This document shows positions 11,243 to 22,939 of a DNA stretch of 64,000 nt, in pieces; position 1 is the first letter of the stretch, and each line of letters opens with the position of its first letter. A program made the translations under genes and the position numbers. The stretch lies in the NCBI GenBank assembly GCA_018907035.1, contig JACCIC010000141.1, forward strand, positions 425,001-489,000, read 5' to 3'. The DNA is from Sycobia sp. Sy_11. Lineage: Eukaryota; Arthropoda; Insecta; Hymenoptera; Epichrysomallidae. The notes under the pieces were generated by a model that had not been told where the DNA came from, searched no databases, and saw only the letters and a program-made list of their open reading frames with translations.

Positions 11243-12065
11243 CGAGGTGTTAAATGTGTGTTCAATCGATAAGTTGACTTTTTGTTTATTATTATTTATT
11301 AATCAATACTTATGATGTCCCCTTTAAAGTTTTAGAAACAGTTGTGCCAACGCTTTTTCCAATCATCCTAGCACTTCTGATAATCATTATTTGGTATAAA
11401 CTTGAGCTATTTCTGCGATGCACTTTTTATCTCCTCAATAGTTGAAAATTTTTGTTCTTTCATGGATCTCTTCAGTTTTGGCAAAAGAAAAAAATCACTA
11501 AGTGCCAAATCTGATGAATATCGAGGCGAAGGAATGACTGTGGTGTTGGTTTTGAAAAAAAAATCTCTTACAAGCAGCGATGAATTAGCAGGTGCATCTT
11601 CGTGATGCAAAAGCCACGAATTGTTTTTCCAAAGTTCCTTCGGTACGGTAATTAAAGAAGGCAGTGAGCAACACCTTGACATTTGATCGAACTTGGCGTG
11701 CTTTCTTTGGTTTTGGTTCTTCTGTGCTCTTCCATTGGGACGATTGGGCTTTTGGATTGAGCATCACTAGTTATAACCCTTTTGAGAAAATCAACATTAT
11801 TATTGATTTCAATGAACATCTCCTGAGCTATGTCTCTTCTTTTGACCAAAATTAAGCAGTTTTGGAACGAATTTCTCTGACACACATCTCATGTCCAAAA
11901 CATCCGAAAAAATATCATAGCATGAGCCAACTGATATTCCAACATCTTCAGCAACTTCTCTGATAGTGATTCGACGATTTAGTAACATAATATCTTTTAC
12001 TGCTTAAATGTTATTATCTGTTGTTGATGTGCTGCTAGGACCTCCACACACATATGTCACAACGC
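11243..12065 (-). pseudogene. Decayed mariner, N-terminus lost
   Basis: Minus-strand mariner relic. The 3' end lies at TA 11241-11242 with a CGAGGTGT terminus. Upstream on the minus strand come the end of the transposase (KRWHNCF near 11330), PKLKRSMKEQKFSTIEEIK, YSSDLALSDFFLLPK (third aspartate retained), LLHHEDAPANSSLLV (the second aspartate position reads HHED, one residue displaced from the family HHDN), then SCYDIFSDVLDM and GGPSSTSTTDNN at about 12035. The first helix-turn-helix and the 5' repeat are missing, and several frameshifts separate the fragments. Confidence 0.85.
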
Positions 12066-12949
12066 TGCCACATACTTCACTCGATGGCAGAAATTAATAC
12101 GATAACAATAATAGTAAACATAATTCTGTCAAATATTCGCCAAAGAATTACCATTGGTACATTTCAACTCAAAAACATTCCTTACGGTTAACACAAAGGT
12201 ACGTTTTTTTTTGTTTTGTTTCATGTAAACCTTCATTACAGGGCAATAGAAACAAAACTTTATTACATTCTGGTCATACGGTGACAATTGCTTAGAGGAC
12301 AAACACGGTTCAACCAGTCCACTGCTGCACGTTTAACAATTCAACATTTTTCCTGCTTTCCAAGTGCGCTTTCTACCAAAAATACCGGATATAATAATCT
12401 CAAGTTTGAGTTGTAAAAATTAATTAAACTCTTCTCTTCAACCTTTTACTACAACGTCTATACTATCACCAATTGGCAGATGGCATCCGAGAAACTCGTC
12501 GGAAATTTGTCCCTTTTCCATGTTTATCCGGCCAACACGTATCAGACGGACCCCTCCCATTATCGCGCGAACGTGCAGCGTTTGGACTCTCGTATTTCCT
12601 TTTATAATCCCTAATATACTTGATGACAGCGCGGCACCGTATAGGTATTTTCTGTAAAATTATAGCACGCGGATAATAGAAGGCTCATCTGGTTCCATAC
12701 ATATACACGCATATACGCAAATACACATCAATATGCTCTTATACACATAAATACGCGAATATACACAGACCACATTTTTGTATATAGTTTTTGTCTATAT
12801 AAGAGATTTATTTCTTTTTCGTCGTAAAAATTTACAGCAGACCCTAACAGATATTTTTTGAGCAGACATTTTCGGCGGTAAACTTATTAATAGAACGTTT
12901 TGCGAGCGCTCTTTCATAAAATTAAAACGCTCTATCTTCAATTAAAACC
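12066..12949. other. Non-coding, possibly retroelement debris
   Basis: No readable gene. A GC-richer patch at about 12480-12610 sits downstream (in the minus-strand sense) of the gypsy relic that follows and may be its decayed tail, but no motif supports this. Confidence 0.35.
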
Positions 12950-14060
12950 TAATGCGAGCGCCTCCTTATCCAATTGAGAATAATTACGCTCAGCTTGTGT
13001 TAACACCCGGAAGGCAAAAGCTATCGGCTTTTCGTCGTTGTCGAAAATATGTAATAGGACCGTTCCACTACCATTTGGCGATGCATCGTATGCTACTTTC
13101 ATAGGTATCTCCGTGCTATAATGAACTAAATTTTCATGCGAAATGAATGACTTTTGACGCGTTGAAAGGAGCGGTCAGGTTCATACGTCGACCTCCAATG
13201 GATATTTTTTCTTAATAACTCGTATAACGGATTTGTGATTTTCTCAAAATTTCGTATCAATTTAGAATAATAATTAAGTGCTCCTATTCTACTATCGTAA
13301 TTTTGTAATATCTTTAGTTGCACCCATATTCACTACAGCGTCTATTTTGCTTTTCAATATATGCAATTCGTACCGATTTTATTAATAACTCAAAAATTGT
13401 ATGCATTTCTACGAAAATTGGCGTTTATTTGTTTTCATTGTTAACCCTTTTTCTTGGAAACGCTTTAATACTTCTCTTAAATACGAATCGTGTACGGCAC
13501 GAGTTTTTTCCCAGACGAGAACGTCATCAAAGTATACAACCGTACCACTTATACCGTCTAAAATCTTTTCCATCTCGCGCTGAAATAAACCTGGAGCAAA
13601 AGAAATTCCATAACTAAGTCTAATATATCGATATAATCCTTTGTATACCTAAATTTTCATAAGATTCTTCGAATAATCGTCTAATTCAAATTGTTGATAC
13701 ACTTGCGCGACATCAAGTTTTGAAAAGAACTGAAAATAAGTGTGTATTTATCATAACTTTGTTATTTACCCACAATTCTTAACTGACCATTGGATTATAG
13801 TACGGGCGCAATTGGTGTTGCCCACTCGGTAGTATGTACTTTTTCTAATATACCTGTACTTACTAATCGATTCAATTTACTTCTAATTTATTCCACATGG
13901 CAAATGGCACAGGCCGCGATTTACAGTAAACGCTTTTCACTTCTGCTTTTAATTGTAGACAGAATTTACCTTCTTTATATTTACCTAACATGTCCGAGAA
14001 TACCGCACTAAACTCCTGGATTATTTGACGCTGAACGTCTGCTCTGCTGACCGCGTATAA
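12950..14060 (-). pseudogene. Decayed Ty3/gypsy reverse transcriptase and RNase H
   Basis: On the minus strand, fragments in correct order match a gypsy pol. A pre-RT segment (EFSAVFSDMLGKY near 14010) is followed by SKLDVAQVYQQFELD near 13720, then YGISFAPGLFQREMEKIL and the catalytic VVYFDDVLVWEK near 13500-13600. Next comes the connection RIGALNYYSKLIRNFEKITN (13126-13323) and the RNase H start VAYDASPNGSG with LTQAERNYSQLDKEA near 12960-13090. Stops and frameshifts break it repeatedly. Integrase and LTRs were not found. It is clearly a different lineage from the 18-27 kb element, with YFDD instead of YLDD. Confidence 0.85.
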
Positions 14061-14124
14061 TGATTTTCTATTACTAATTTAGAATTTAGAATTTGAAACT
14101 AGAACAGAAAATGAAACTATGTTA

Positions 14125-15594
<1,470 letters not shown>

Positions 15595-15816
15595 TCCCGT
15601 GAAGTTCATCGATAGACGTTTGAACATCGTACTCTACCGTCCGAACAAGAAAGTTCCCGTAGAAGTCGTACCAACATACCTGGACATCGTGTTCTACCGT
15701 CCGAACATGAAACTCCTCGTAGAAATCGTCCGGACATACCTGGACATCGTATTCCACCGTCCAAATACGAAACTACCCGTGGAATTCCACATACTTGGAC
15801 ATATATTTCTACCGCC
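15595..15816 (-). repeat. 60-bp tandem repeat with 20-residue periodic frame, locus 1
   Basis: Three to four copies of a 60-bp unit; CGTAGAAGTCGT and CGTAGAAATCGT recur exactly 60 bases apart, as do CTGGACATCGT and CCGTCCGAACA. Because 60 is a multiple of three, frames stay open on both strands. The minus strand reads a 20-residue repeat of the form VEYDVQV..DDFYG.F.VRT and the plus strand reads YLDIVFYRPN. A related array lies at 60784-61075. It could be a minisatellite or a fragment of a repetitive gene; I cannot tell which. Confidence 0.8.
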
Positions 15817-16474
15817 CAAATAGGACATTATGACCTGTAGTAGCCAAGTGCATTACATACATTATAGTATTGTAGTAATACATACAACTGCATATAGTAT
15901 TACATATAGTAATTCGTATATATAGAAATCAATCTCACCTTCGAGGCGCTATCTGTCCACTTGATTCAGTTAGTTACTGCCGGAAATTACTCAAAGCTAG
16001 TGAGTATTTACCGGATGGACAAATTAAATAACTAGAAAGATAATGAAAACGGAGGTAAAAAAATTAACTGCGTAATAAATTTAGTATAATAGAAGTTTTT
16101 TACATACATCTTTTTTTCAATTGAAGTAATAAGAACGGAATAACTTTTTTTTAAGCATAATTAGAAGTAATATAATGGTTTAATATTGACGCAATAATTA
16201 TTTAAAAATCTCGAACCCCAATATCAATGCATATATAGCACGGTTCTCCAAAGGCTCTAGTACCCATACTTGCCATCGGAGCGTGACCGCGCTCCTTGAT
16301 ATCTATTTTATACAACTTGTATAAAGGTTAAAAAATATATCATATATAAAATAAAAATAATTTGAAAATGAATAAAACAAAACCGATTTCAAGAAAATAT
16401 TCCATAGGTATGTTTCTGTATGTACCCGCCTAACTAAGACCGGGGTTAATGACGGACAGACACAAATAAAATAC
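15817..16474. other. Non-coding, downstream side of rough exon
   Basis: Expected to hold intron or 3' sequence of rough on the minus strand. A GC-richer patch at 16230-16310 has short minus-strand frames preceded by possible AG acceptors, but none could be tied to the homeobox exon with confidence. Confidence 0.35.
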
Positions 16475-16709
16475 CTCAAGTGCTGATCTTGCTGAGCCTT
16501 TTCAAGCCGCTTGTCCTTAGCCCGACGATTCTGGAACCAAATCTTGATCTGTGTTTCAGTTAGGTTAAGAATATCTGCAAGTTCAAAGCGTCGACTTCGA
16601 GAAATATACTCGCCCGTACGATATTCTGATTCAAGCTTTAATGTCTGTTCGCTGCTGAAGGTCGTGCGCTGACGGCGTGGTCGACCTTCCTTCTTCTTAC
16701 GCCTGGCTA
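16475..16709 (-). CDS. ro: Homeobox exon of rough (ro)
   Basis: Sequence-specific nuclear transcription factor; in Drosophila rough patterns photoreceptors in the developing eye. The minus-strand exon reads [19 protein letters not shown], then a complete homeodomain with [19 protein letters not shown] and [19 protein letters not shown]. Helix 3 has W48, F49, Q50, N51 and R53. Position 20 is Tyr where Phe is common. The run [12 protein letters not shown] and the tail AKDKR.EKAQ are what I associate with rough rather than other homeobox classes. The acceptor is TGCAG before 16709 (CAGTAG, giving 16706, is possible). The donor is GAG/GTATTT after 16475. It enters in phase 1 and leaves in phase 2. 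No stops occur. The upstream exon is probably 56549-56927; downstream coding was not found. Confidence 0.88.
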
Positions 16710-18285
16710 CTGCATTTTAATAGATTTTTTTAGATCTACACAGATTAATTATTAATTTATTTGCCTAAAAATATATTTTTATATCTGTCGAGTAATATAA
16801 ATGACTTTTAAAAAGGAAACATTTCTTGAAAATCTTATATCCTACATAGCATCTACGATTTTTATCGTATGATCATTTTTACGTAGGTATTTCGTAAAAA
16901 TCTGTTCTCAAAACTAAGTCAATGTGACATTGGAACAACGACTGATACTATTTTGGGAATTACAATCATGGAGGATGCTCTGATATAAGCGCTTTTTTAA
17001 TTTAAAAAAGTTTTTTTCTCTATATTCTTTTATATTTGCATAAAAAATAAACATAAATAAAACCTTCGAAACCACATAAGAGCATATTGATAATCAATTG
17101 TCTATTAATTTATATATAGTTTCAGTTAGAATTTTTTATTTGCTTCAAATTTGTTATCAAGCATTAGAATTAAATTTTTTTCGTAGAAAAATAGTTGCAA
17201 AGTGACAATACCATTTTCTTTTAGCTCTTTAATGTTGTTTAGCTCTTTAAAGACTGTTCTTTTCAATACAATAAATAGAAACTATCGGTTTATACCGCCA
17301 AGTATAAATTTAATGAAAGACGACGATACAACGATTCGGACTTATAAAAATTCTTCTTCAGGTAAAAATCTCAAATAAAAACACATTATATTTAAATATA
17401 ATAATAATAAATTAAACACTAAATATTTAATAGCGAATGAAAATTATCGCAAGCCGTGGCTCACGTCATCAACTGAGGTTGGACAACATTACGTACAGAG
17501 GTATAAATTCAGTTGACTTATTTTATTGAAAATTGTATTTATGTCGACTGTTAACGAAACTAACAAATATTTTCATCAGTCTTACAGTCGTATAAAATAA
17601 TATATTTATAATTAAATAATTAAATACTAACAGTGAGACTATCCTTGTTTACAGTCAGCAGTCTCTAAAAACAACGAAGATAGACTTTAGGCTTTACGCT
17701 TCTATCCACGTCTATATTCGTTGCTGAAGATGAACCGAAGCGATTGGTAACGTTGGACGACAGCATGTACATCGACTCGGTAATGGTGGTGGTCGGTCTG
17801 TGAGATTGACCTTGCCTAAGTGATATTTAGATTAATTTACATTTATATTTCAGATTCTACGAGGGTGACTATTTTATACGACTGTAAGGCTAATGAAAAT
17901 ATTTATTAGTTGAATATTATTAAATAAATTAATAAGACATGATGAAAAATTATCAAAAATCTATATTTAATCAAAAATTTTAATTGTAATTTTAATTGAT
18001 TATATTCTTTCAATTTGCAGAAATATCTTTCAGAACTTATTTTTGTTTCATAATTATAACACTTAAAAATTAAAAACGATACTCGTGCGATTTCTAAGTC
18101 GTGTTTCTTCTCTAGAAAGTTCAAGAGCGTCTCGCAGGTCGTCATGATGTGCATAATTCTAATGCAGTATTTGTGGAATTGAATTTGATGAAAGGATGCG
18201 GTCAAATAATTAACTAGTGAAAATAAGCGATGAAAGAACCCTGATAGAATAACGTGAATTTCAAATGGCGTAAAATCTAGAAAAT
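16710..18285. other. AT-rich stretch, probable rough intron
   Basis: No exon recognised. The position between the homeobox exon and the candidate exon 1 makes this intronic on the minus strand if the gene model is right. Confidence 0.5.
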
Positions 18286-18307
18286 GAGCATATATATATA
18301 TATATAT
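18286..18307 (+). repeat. (TA)n target array, left part
   Basis: Alternating AT ending exactly at the TG of the 5' LTR; it continues after the 3' LTR at 27654. ATAT flanks both ends, consistent with a 4-bp target duplication that cannot be proved within a repeat. Confidence 0.9.
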
Positions 18308-19255
18308 TGTGACGAGGAACGCAAGCACTGCGTGCGCCTGCCTTCCCCGTCCCATTGCTCTCTCTCCAGCTGTAGCATGTACATATTTATCTGTATATTT
18401 ATATGTAGAAATGTTTATATGTTGCAGGCCGACGCACAACCACCGGCGGAGAGGTAAGTGAGAGAGAGAGCGGGGAATGGGGAGAGACGGCCACGCGCGC
18501 GAAGGATTAGATAGAGAGAAGGCCGCGAGCTTTGAACACGCGTTTTAGCCGGCTTTTCGCTCCACGTGCTTTGTTTTCTTTGCTGTTACGGTGTCGTCTT
18601 GGTCATCGTCTACGGGAACACGCCTCGTGCTCCACGTGTTCCCCCTCGCTACGTACCTCTTCTTCGGGGAGGGTACACTCCCGAACGCGCGTGTTTGTGC
18701 CACGGCATTGTGTGTGCGTGTAGCGCACTCGCACTGAGGACGGGCCCGAGCGGACGCACTTGTCGCCAGACCCCGTCTCCGCGGAATAACCGCCCCATCC
18801 CGGGGTTTCTGGACGGCGACGTCACCGCCGCTCCCGGTGAAGGAAGGTGCTGCTGCCGGACGAGGACACGCTGCGGGATCATCGAGCCCCGACTCGCTGT
18901 AAGTGGCAGCCCCTTTTTTTTCTCTCTCTCTCTCTCTTCCCGAACGCCCCGCGCGCCGTCGCCCCGGCGACCCTCGGCCTGCGTCCCGCACGCCTCATAT
19001 ATAGGCGCTGCGTTGTATTCTTGTTTGCACGGCGTTATTAAACCTTGTTTGAATTTTAATTATTTTTATTTCATTATTTCGTGTGTGGTCCGTTAGCCGC
19101 CCTACCTCACGCGCAATCCTGAACGCGATATTCGCCCCTCGCGAACCGCCCCTCTCCCTTGCCGAAATCCTTCGGGGCTAAGCCCAGCCGGGCACAGATT
19201 TGCAACGGCCGTGCCCGCCGTCCTCGTGCTCGAGGCGGACACGCGCACCGTTACA
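18308..19255 (+). repeat. 5' LTR of the gypsy element
   Basis: Starts TGTGACGAGG and ends CACCGTTACA. It contains a CATATATAGG TATA-like element near 18997, an ATTAAA signal near 19037 and a short CT run near 18920. It matches the 3' LTR closely from about 18420 onward; by eye roughly fifteen differences over about 480 bases. The first 110 bases or so are much less alike. Confidence 0.95.
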
Positions 19256-19272
19256 TGGCGCCCAACGCGATC
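19256..19272 (+). promoter_or_regulatory. Primer-binding site
   Basis: TGGCGCCCAACGCGATC immediately after the LTR end. It begins TGG, the complement of the tRNA CCA tail, as expected for minus-strand priming. The TGGCGCCCAACG core resembles sites assigned to a lysine tRNA in other insect elements; the exact tRNA is not established here. Confidence 0.8.
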
Positions 19273-20149
19273 TCGGGATCGCACTTTATATAGAAATATT
19301 TTATATATCTTTATATGTATTATATCTTTATATATATATCTTTACATATATTATTTTATAATATATATGTAATAATATATTATATTACAGTGCCCCGGCG
19401 AATATTCGCAAGTGACGCGGATGCGCAAAAATAATTTAATAATTTTATTATATTGAAAATTAGAATATTACAGAGTGCGAACGCACAGTACATCGCGAGT
19501 GTTTACGTTGCGAGCTCGTAGATGTAAACACTCTCGAAGTCGGCCAAGGCCAACGGCAATTCGGCGAAAGCGGCTGAAAAGCAGCACAAATGAAATATAA
19601 TGCCGAATACGGTAATATAATATTTGTGCAGGGTTTCAAGCAAAACTAATTTTAAGTTAAATAGACACATATACATTAATTTATATAATATTGATATATA
19701 TATATATATATATATTAAGTGGATGTAACTTTAAAATTTAGCTTAAATTAAATATGTGAATTCCATCTAAGCTAAACTAAAATTAATCAATAATTAATTT
19801 TTAAGATAGCGTAATATGAAAATATAACTGATATAAATAGATTCACATTCGCCATTATAATATAATAATAAAATTTTCGCCGTTACAGACATAAGGAACA
19901 TTTAGTGTAAATTAAATATAATTAAAAGTTCTCTTCATTATACATAGTCGACTATAAATAGCGAAGTCAGCGATCTGTGTATACTCACATACACACACCA
20001 CCGCGACTCTACGCTGTACATACAGTGTACATGCGACTAACGCAAATTTTTCTTTGCTCTCAATTTAATTTGATCAAAATTGATTATCCCCTTTATGCTT
20101 TTCGCTTTCGGATCTTCATTTTGATATTGTAATATCTCTAATATTTGTG
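19273..20149 (+). other. Untranslated leader, proximal part
   Basis: AT-rich leader between primer-binding site and gag; no frame of note. Holds a short TA run at about 19695-19714. Confidence 0.6.
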
Positions 20150-20515
20150 CAGTATAATTTAAAAATTAAAATTTTTTTTTTTTTCCGAAAACTAAAAATT
20201 AAAATTTTTTTTTTTTGAAAACTAAAATTTAAAAATTTTTTTTTTGGAAAACTAAAAATTGAAAATTTTTTTTTTTCTTCCGAAAACTAAAAATTAAAAA
20301 TTTTTTTTTTGAAAACTAAAAATTAAAATTTTTTTTTTTTTCCGAAAACTAAAAATTTAAAAATTTTTTTTTTTTTTTTGAAAACTAAAATTTAAAAATT
20401 TTTTTTTTTTGGAAAACTAAAAATTGAAAATTTTTTTTTTTTCGAAAACCAAAAATTGAAGTTTTTTTTGGAAAACTGTAAAATAAAATTTTTTTTTGTA
20501 GAAGTTATAAAAGAA
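20150..20515 (+). repeat. A/T hairpin-like tandem array in leader
   Basis: About ten copies of a roughly 32-bp unit of the form GAAAACTAAAAATTAAAA followed by nine to fifteen T, with CCG or GG variably between units. Each A-rich block can pair with its T run, so the array is a string of potential hairpins. It lies in the leader upstream of gag. Confidence 0.9.
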
Positions 20516-20975
20516 CTAAAAATAAACTATATTTTTTTTTTTTTTTTTTTGTTTTTTTTGTGTTTTCCTCTTTTTCTTTATATTTTTGTATTTTTTTTTA
20601 CATTGCTTAAAAAATATAAAAAGGAAGAACTATTACAGTTTCAAAATAAATCTTTTTGGAAAATCGAGAATCCGAAAGCCGAAATAAGAACTTTGGAAAA
20701 ATTTTTGGAAAATTTCTTTTGATAATTTTTGAAAATTGTTGAATCCTTTTTCTCTTATATTTTCTGTTTTTTTTGCGTCAGTCGCCCCTAATTTTTGCGT
20801 TTTCGCCCTCGCACTCCACTATCTCTTGAGATTGCCGGCTTTTAATTATTTGCTTTTAATTATTTAATCGAAAACTTTGGCTGTAACGCTCTATTTTTCT
20901 CACGTTGTATATTTTTTTTTCTTTTTCCGTTTGTTCGTTTGTCTTCTTCTAATTTTCAACGAAAAGAAATAAAAG

Positions 20976-22939
20976 ATGGCAAATCCGCCAAACGAATTTA
21001 ACGACTGGCTTCAAAGCCTATGTGAGGAAGAAACAAACCTAATTACAGCGGAACTAGAATTAAAAAATGAGGGTTCCCCATTTCAAAGGGCTGCTAGGCT
21101 ATACCATAGACTAGCAGGAAATTATAGCCCAGGAGATTTTGTGGAATGCGAGAGTGACAGTGATAGTATAAAAACACGCACGCGGAGAGATAAAAATCTA
21201 TTAAAGATAATCGTCACCTCGACAATGCGCGACGCAACAAAAACTTATATTTTGGATCGAATGGAAGCGACGTACGCCGAACAAGCGGACGGATCAGCTG
21301 ACATACAGCAGGCTCGGGAAATTTACCCGAGCACAGATCAAAGAAATATAACAACAGCTGTCGATCACCAAATACAAAATCTGATCGACTTCAATTTGGC
21401 CGAGATGAACAGGCATGAACCGCTCGCATGGAGCACTGCCAACGAATCGCCGATTCAGGCAGCCACCACGAGCGTAATTACGCCTCTCGACTCGGGTGTC
21501 ACGAATGACACCACACGTCGAACCCAAGTCGCATCTCAGGCGACAAATACAACAGTCGAGCCTCAACCGACTGACCTCGAAAACCATGTAAACCTTCGTC
21601 AGGGATTACATGGCCTGCAAAATATGCTGCAAACTTGGATGCAACATCAAAACTGCACTGTCCAAGATTTGCAGCAGAGGCAAAGTGAGATGCACGCTAC
21701 GCTAGCCAGCATCCAGCAGCAGCTGCAGAAATTGGCGCGACGCGACCGTGTCACTTTCCAAGATACGTACGATCTGCAATACGTGGAAAGTGACAAAAAC
21801 ATCAGCAATAATAGGTTTGTAGGGTCGACCGGCGAGCCTACGTTTTCGGCTCCTTGCCACCCTCGGTACCAAGGGCCTGGAAGGGGGGGCATCACATGGA
21901 TCGAGATGTGATGAGCTCGCCCGCGAATATAACGCGATCAACGCTGTCAAGCACCTTGGCCCAGCGCACGGATATTGGTAAGACCGTGCGTCAATGGAAA
22001 ATTAGATTCAATGGTGCCAAGGGGAAAAGCGTAGAAGAATTTCTGCAAAGGATCGCGGAATGTCGCAGGTTGACACCGCTCACGTACGAGGACATGCTCA
22101 ATGCCATGACGGAGCTCCTCGACGGTGTCGCCCTGCATTGGTACCGTCTATCCCGGAAAGACTGGACCACGAGGCAAGAGTTCTGCCACGCAGTCCGGAG
22201 CTGCTACGGCGTCGATCGACGCTTCCAAGCTGAGCTAATTAGCGAAGCGCAGCGGATTACGCAGGCGAAGCGCGAGCCAACACGTGACTACGTGTTTTGT
22301 TTGTTAACGATTCTCAATCGGTTCGAAGAACCATGGTCGGACGATAAACAACTCGCCCTGATCTACCGTAATCTACTCCCGGAGATACAGAAGATAGTTC
22401 CGCGGGAGAAGATTACAAGCGTCAATCGGCTAATCGAGCTTGCTCGAGAGGCCGAATGCGTCCTCGACGCGGAGCGAAATTATAAGCCACCGCCGTCACC
22501 TGAGGACTGCAGAATGCCCGAAGTGGCCTTCCATGCGGCAGACACGTCTCGAATGAGCCCGAAACCAAGGATCGCGGCCGTGGACGTGAAGCCGCCCAAC
22601 TTCAAAGCTCTGGTGCGAGAAGTTTTGCAAGAGGCTGGCTTTAGAGCCACCTCACCTGATTTAGAGGCGCCAGGCGTCGCAGCCCTTATCCCGAGGAGGA
22701 GCGGTCGCGATTCACGCCTGAGGTCGCCGCGTACATGAAAGATCAGAGCGTCGACCTCACCTAAGTCGGAGAGGAAGCCCTCCTTCAAAGGAAAGCTGGT
22801 GCGCGAGCCCCTCAGTGACAAGAACAAAGGTCGGACAGCAGGTCCTGATCCGCGGTTCTTGTGCTGGGGCTGTAGTTGGCCTGGCCACACCTTGCGCAGC
22901 TGTCCCGAGTGCTCGGGAAATGCGAAAAAGGGCGAGTAA
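20976..22939 (+). pseudogene. gag: gypsy gag, frameshifted
   Basis: Structural polyprotein that would package element RNA in cytoplasmic particles. The first frame (20976-21911) starts ATGGCAAATCCGCC and carries a Gln-rich probable coiled coil (residues about 205-260). A second frame (to 22738) continues with a capsid-like retrotransposon gag domain: GKTVRQWKIRFNGAKGKSVE, GVALHWYRLSRKDW, and FCHAVRSCYG. A CCHC zinc knuckle CWGCSWPGHTLRSC at about 22862-22903 is in the same frame as the capsid part, and a stop TAA follows at 22937-22939. The first junction falls on a seven-G run at 21880. Two further compensating shifts lie near 22685 and 22755. Either the gene is decayed or the first junction is programmed. 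Confidence 0.88.

Noticed and set aside
17850..17880. TTCTACGAGGGTGACTATTTT as a further mariner end
   Set aside because: It resembles the end at 7051 for only about ten bases, with no partner end or transposase nearby; a similar stretch near 41780 is even weaker.
17906..18439. 177-codon minus-strand frame upstream of the gypsy element
   Set aside because: It crosses the TA array and LTR boundary, so it is a junction artefact.
18532..19284. Frames of 60-176 codons in the gypsy LTRs
   Set aside because: They occur in non-coding LTR sequence, repeat in both LTRs, and carry no known domain.
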